From the NCBI GenBank assembly GCA_030832135.1, contig JAURJS010000114.1, positions 1 to 6,077 of the forward strand: a DNA stretch of 6,077 nucleotides. The letters run 5' to 3'. The stretch comes from Candidatus Planktophila sp. (GTDB lineage Bacteria > Actinomycetota > Actinomycetes > Nanopelagicales > Nanopelagicaceae). The stretch's first letter is position 1. Each line of letters starts with the position of its first letter. The notes beneath the pieces were generated by a model. That model saw nothing but the letters and a program-made list of their open reading frames with translations. It was not told where the DNA came from and searched no databases. Of this stretch, positions 5,588 through 6,077 are shown piece after piece. A program made the translations under genes and the position numbers.

Positions 5588-6077
5588 CTTCGGCAACTCC
5601 TAGGTAGGCATCGATAACACGCTGGTTGTTTTGAATCTCTTCTGGCTTTCCTTCTGCAATCTTCTGCCCGAAGTCCAGCACGGAGATGCGATCTGAAATC
5701 TTCATCACGAGCGACATATCGTGCTCGATCAGCAAGACAGCAAATCCGCGATCGCGAATCTTGCGAATCAACTCTCCCAGTTCAACCTTCTCCTGGGGAT
5801 TGAAGCCAGCAGCAGGTTCATCGAGAAGCAAGACCTTTGGATTGAGCGCGAGGGCTCGAGCAATCTCAAGGCGACGCTGATCTCCATAGGGAAGATTCTT
5901 CGCCATCTGATGGGCGCGATGATCTAAACCGATGAAGGTAAGGAGCTCCATAGCGGTCTCCAAGCTCTTCTTCTCATCACGACGACTACGTGGAACACCG
6001 ATAAGTGAACCGACGAGGCCTGACTTGTTGAGTGAATCTGCCGCTGTTGCAACATTCTCAAGAGCTGTCATATCTCC
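5577..6077 (-). CDS. livG: Branched-chain amino acid ABC transporter ATP-binding protein LivG, C-terminal part (partial)
   Basis: The last 166 codons of the second ATPase of the importer; the frame is open through the right edge (GDMTALENV at 6077-6051), so the Walker A half is outside the window. Visible in order: MTALENV, the characteristic LivG insertion (roughly residues 10-45 of the fragment, SLIGVPRSRRDEKK), signature LPYGDQRRLEIARAL in place of canonical LSGGQ (typical of LivG), Walker B VLLLDEPAAGFNP, H-loop LLIEHDM with the switch His, and the LivG C-terminal extension ending in VIDAYLG. A first-codon ATG at 6071 is internal (the Met of MTALEN) and not the start. The gene is cotranscribed with livF, and its codons carry livF's ribosome-binding site. 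The permease (livHM) and binding-protein genes are expected upstream but are not in the window. Confidence 0.94.
   Translation of the reverse strand, partial: GDMTALENVATAADSLNKSGLVGSLIGVPRSRRDEKKSLETAMELLTFIGLDHRAHQMAKNLPYGDQRRLEIARALALNPKVLLLDEPAAGFNPQEKVELGELIRKIRDRGFAVLLIEHDMSLVMKISDRISVLDFGQKIAEGKPEEIQNNQRVIDAYLGVAEDAS
5597..5601 (-). promoter_or_regulatory. livF ribosome-binding site (AGGAG) inside livG
   Basis: AGGAG on the minus strand lies 9 nt before the ATG at 5587 and 0 nt before the in-frame TTG at 5596. This decides in favour of the ATG. The site is inside the last codons of livG, so ribosomes finishing livG would uncover and reload on livF. Confidence 0.7.

Noticed and set aside
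5588..5596. TTG 5596 as livF start
   Set aside because: AGGAG abuts it with no spacer, whereas the ATG at 5587 is 9 nt away, and LivF proteins begin close to LLEINDLHVSYG.

Overview
The window reads as a chromosomal housekeeping segment from an actinobacterium. The evidence is an actinobacterial-type ribosomal protein S1 N-terminus, a Pol I with a degenerate proofreading domain and a tyrosine in the O helix as in mycobacterial Pol I, and polA lying close to rpsA as in many Actinomycetota. Base composition looks near 50% GC and gene spacing is very tight (7-bp and 11-bp overlaps, 14-bp and 37-bp gaps). For this phylum that suggests a low-GC, streamlined lineage such as the freshwater acI/Nanopelagicales group. 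That placement is an inference, not a demonstrated identity.

Layout from left to right: the 5' part of rpsA (minus strand, running off the left edge); a 144-bp divergent intergenic region holding promoters for rpsA and for a major facilitator superfamily (MFS) transporter; the complete MFS gene (plus); polA (minus), which overlaps the MFS gene tail-to-tail by 7 bp; a 37-bp divergent gap; a hotdog-fold acyl-CoA thioesterase (plus); a 14-bp convergent gap; livF (minus); and livG (minus, running off the right edge), whose end overlaps livF by 11 bp.

Functionally these are three unrelated modules: translation (rpsA), DNA repair and Okazaki-fragment maturation (polA), and membrane transport (the liv-type ABC ATPases and the MFS permease), plus one CoA-thioester hydrolase. 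No RNA gene, CRISPR array, insertion sequence or prophage signature was seen. No gap without a gene exceeds 144 bp.

The most informative signals are in expression architecture. Three of the four gene starts that have visible promoters carry a TANNNT -10 box 7-9 nt before the start codon, which predicts leaderless mRNAs. The two promoters between polA and the thioesterase gene interpenetrate. The rpsA leader is the exception: it carries a perfect 7-bp-arm dyad at the predicted transcription start and a tandem 10-mer repeat running up to the ribosome-binding site. I found no convincing evidence of a new multi-gene system here.
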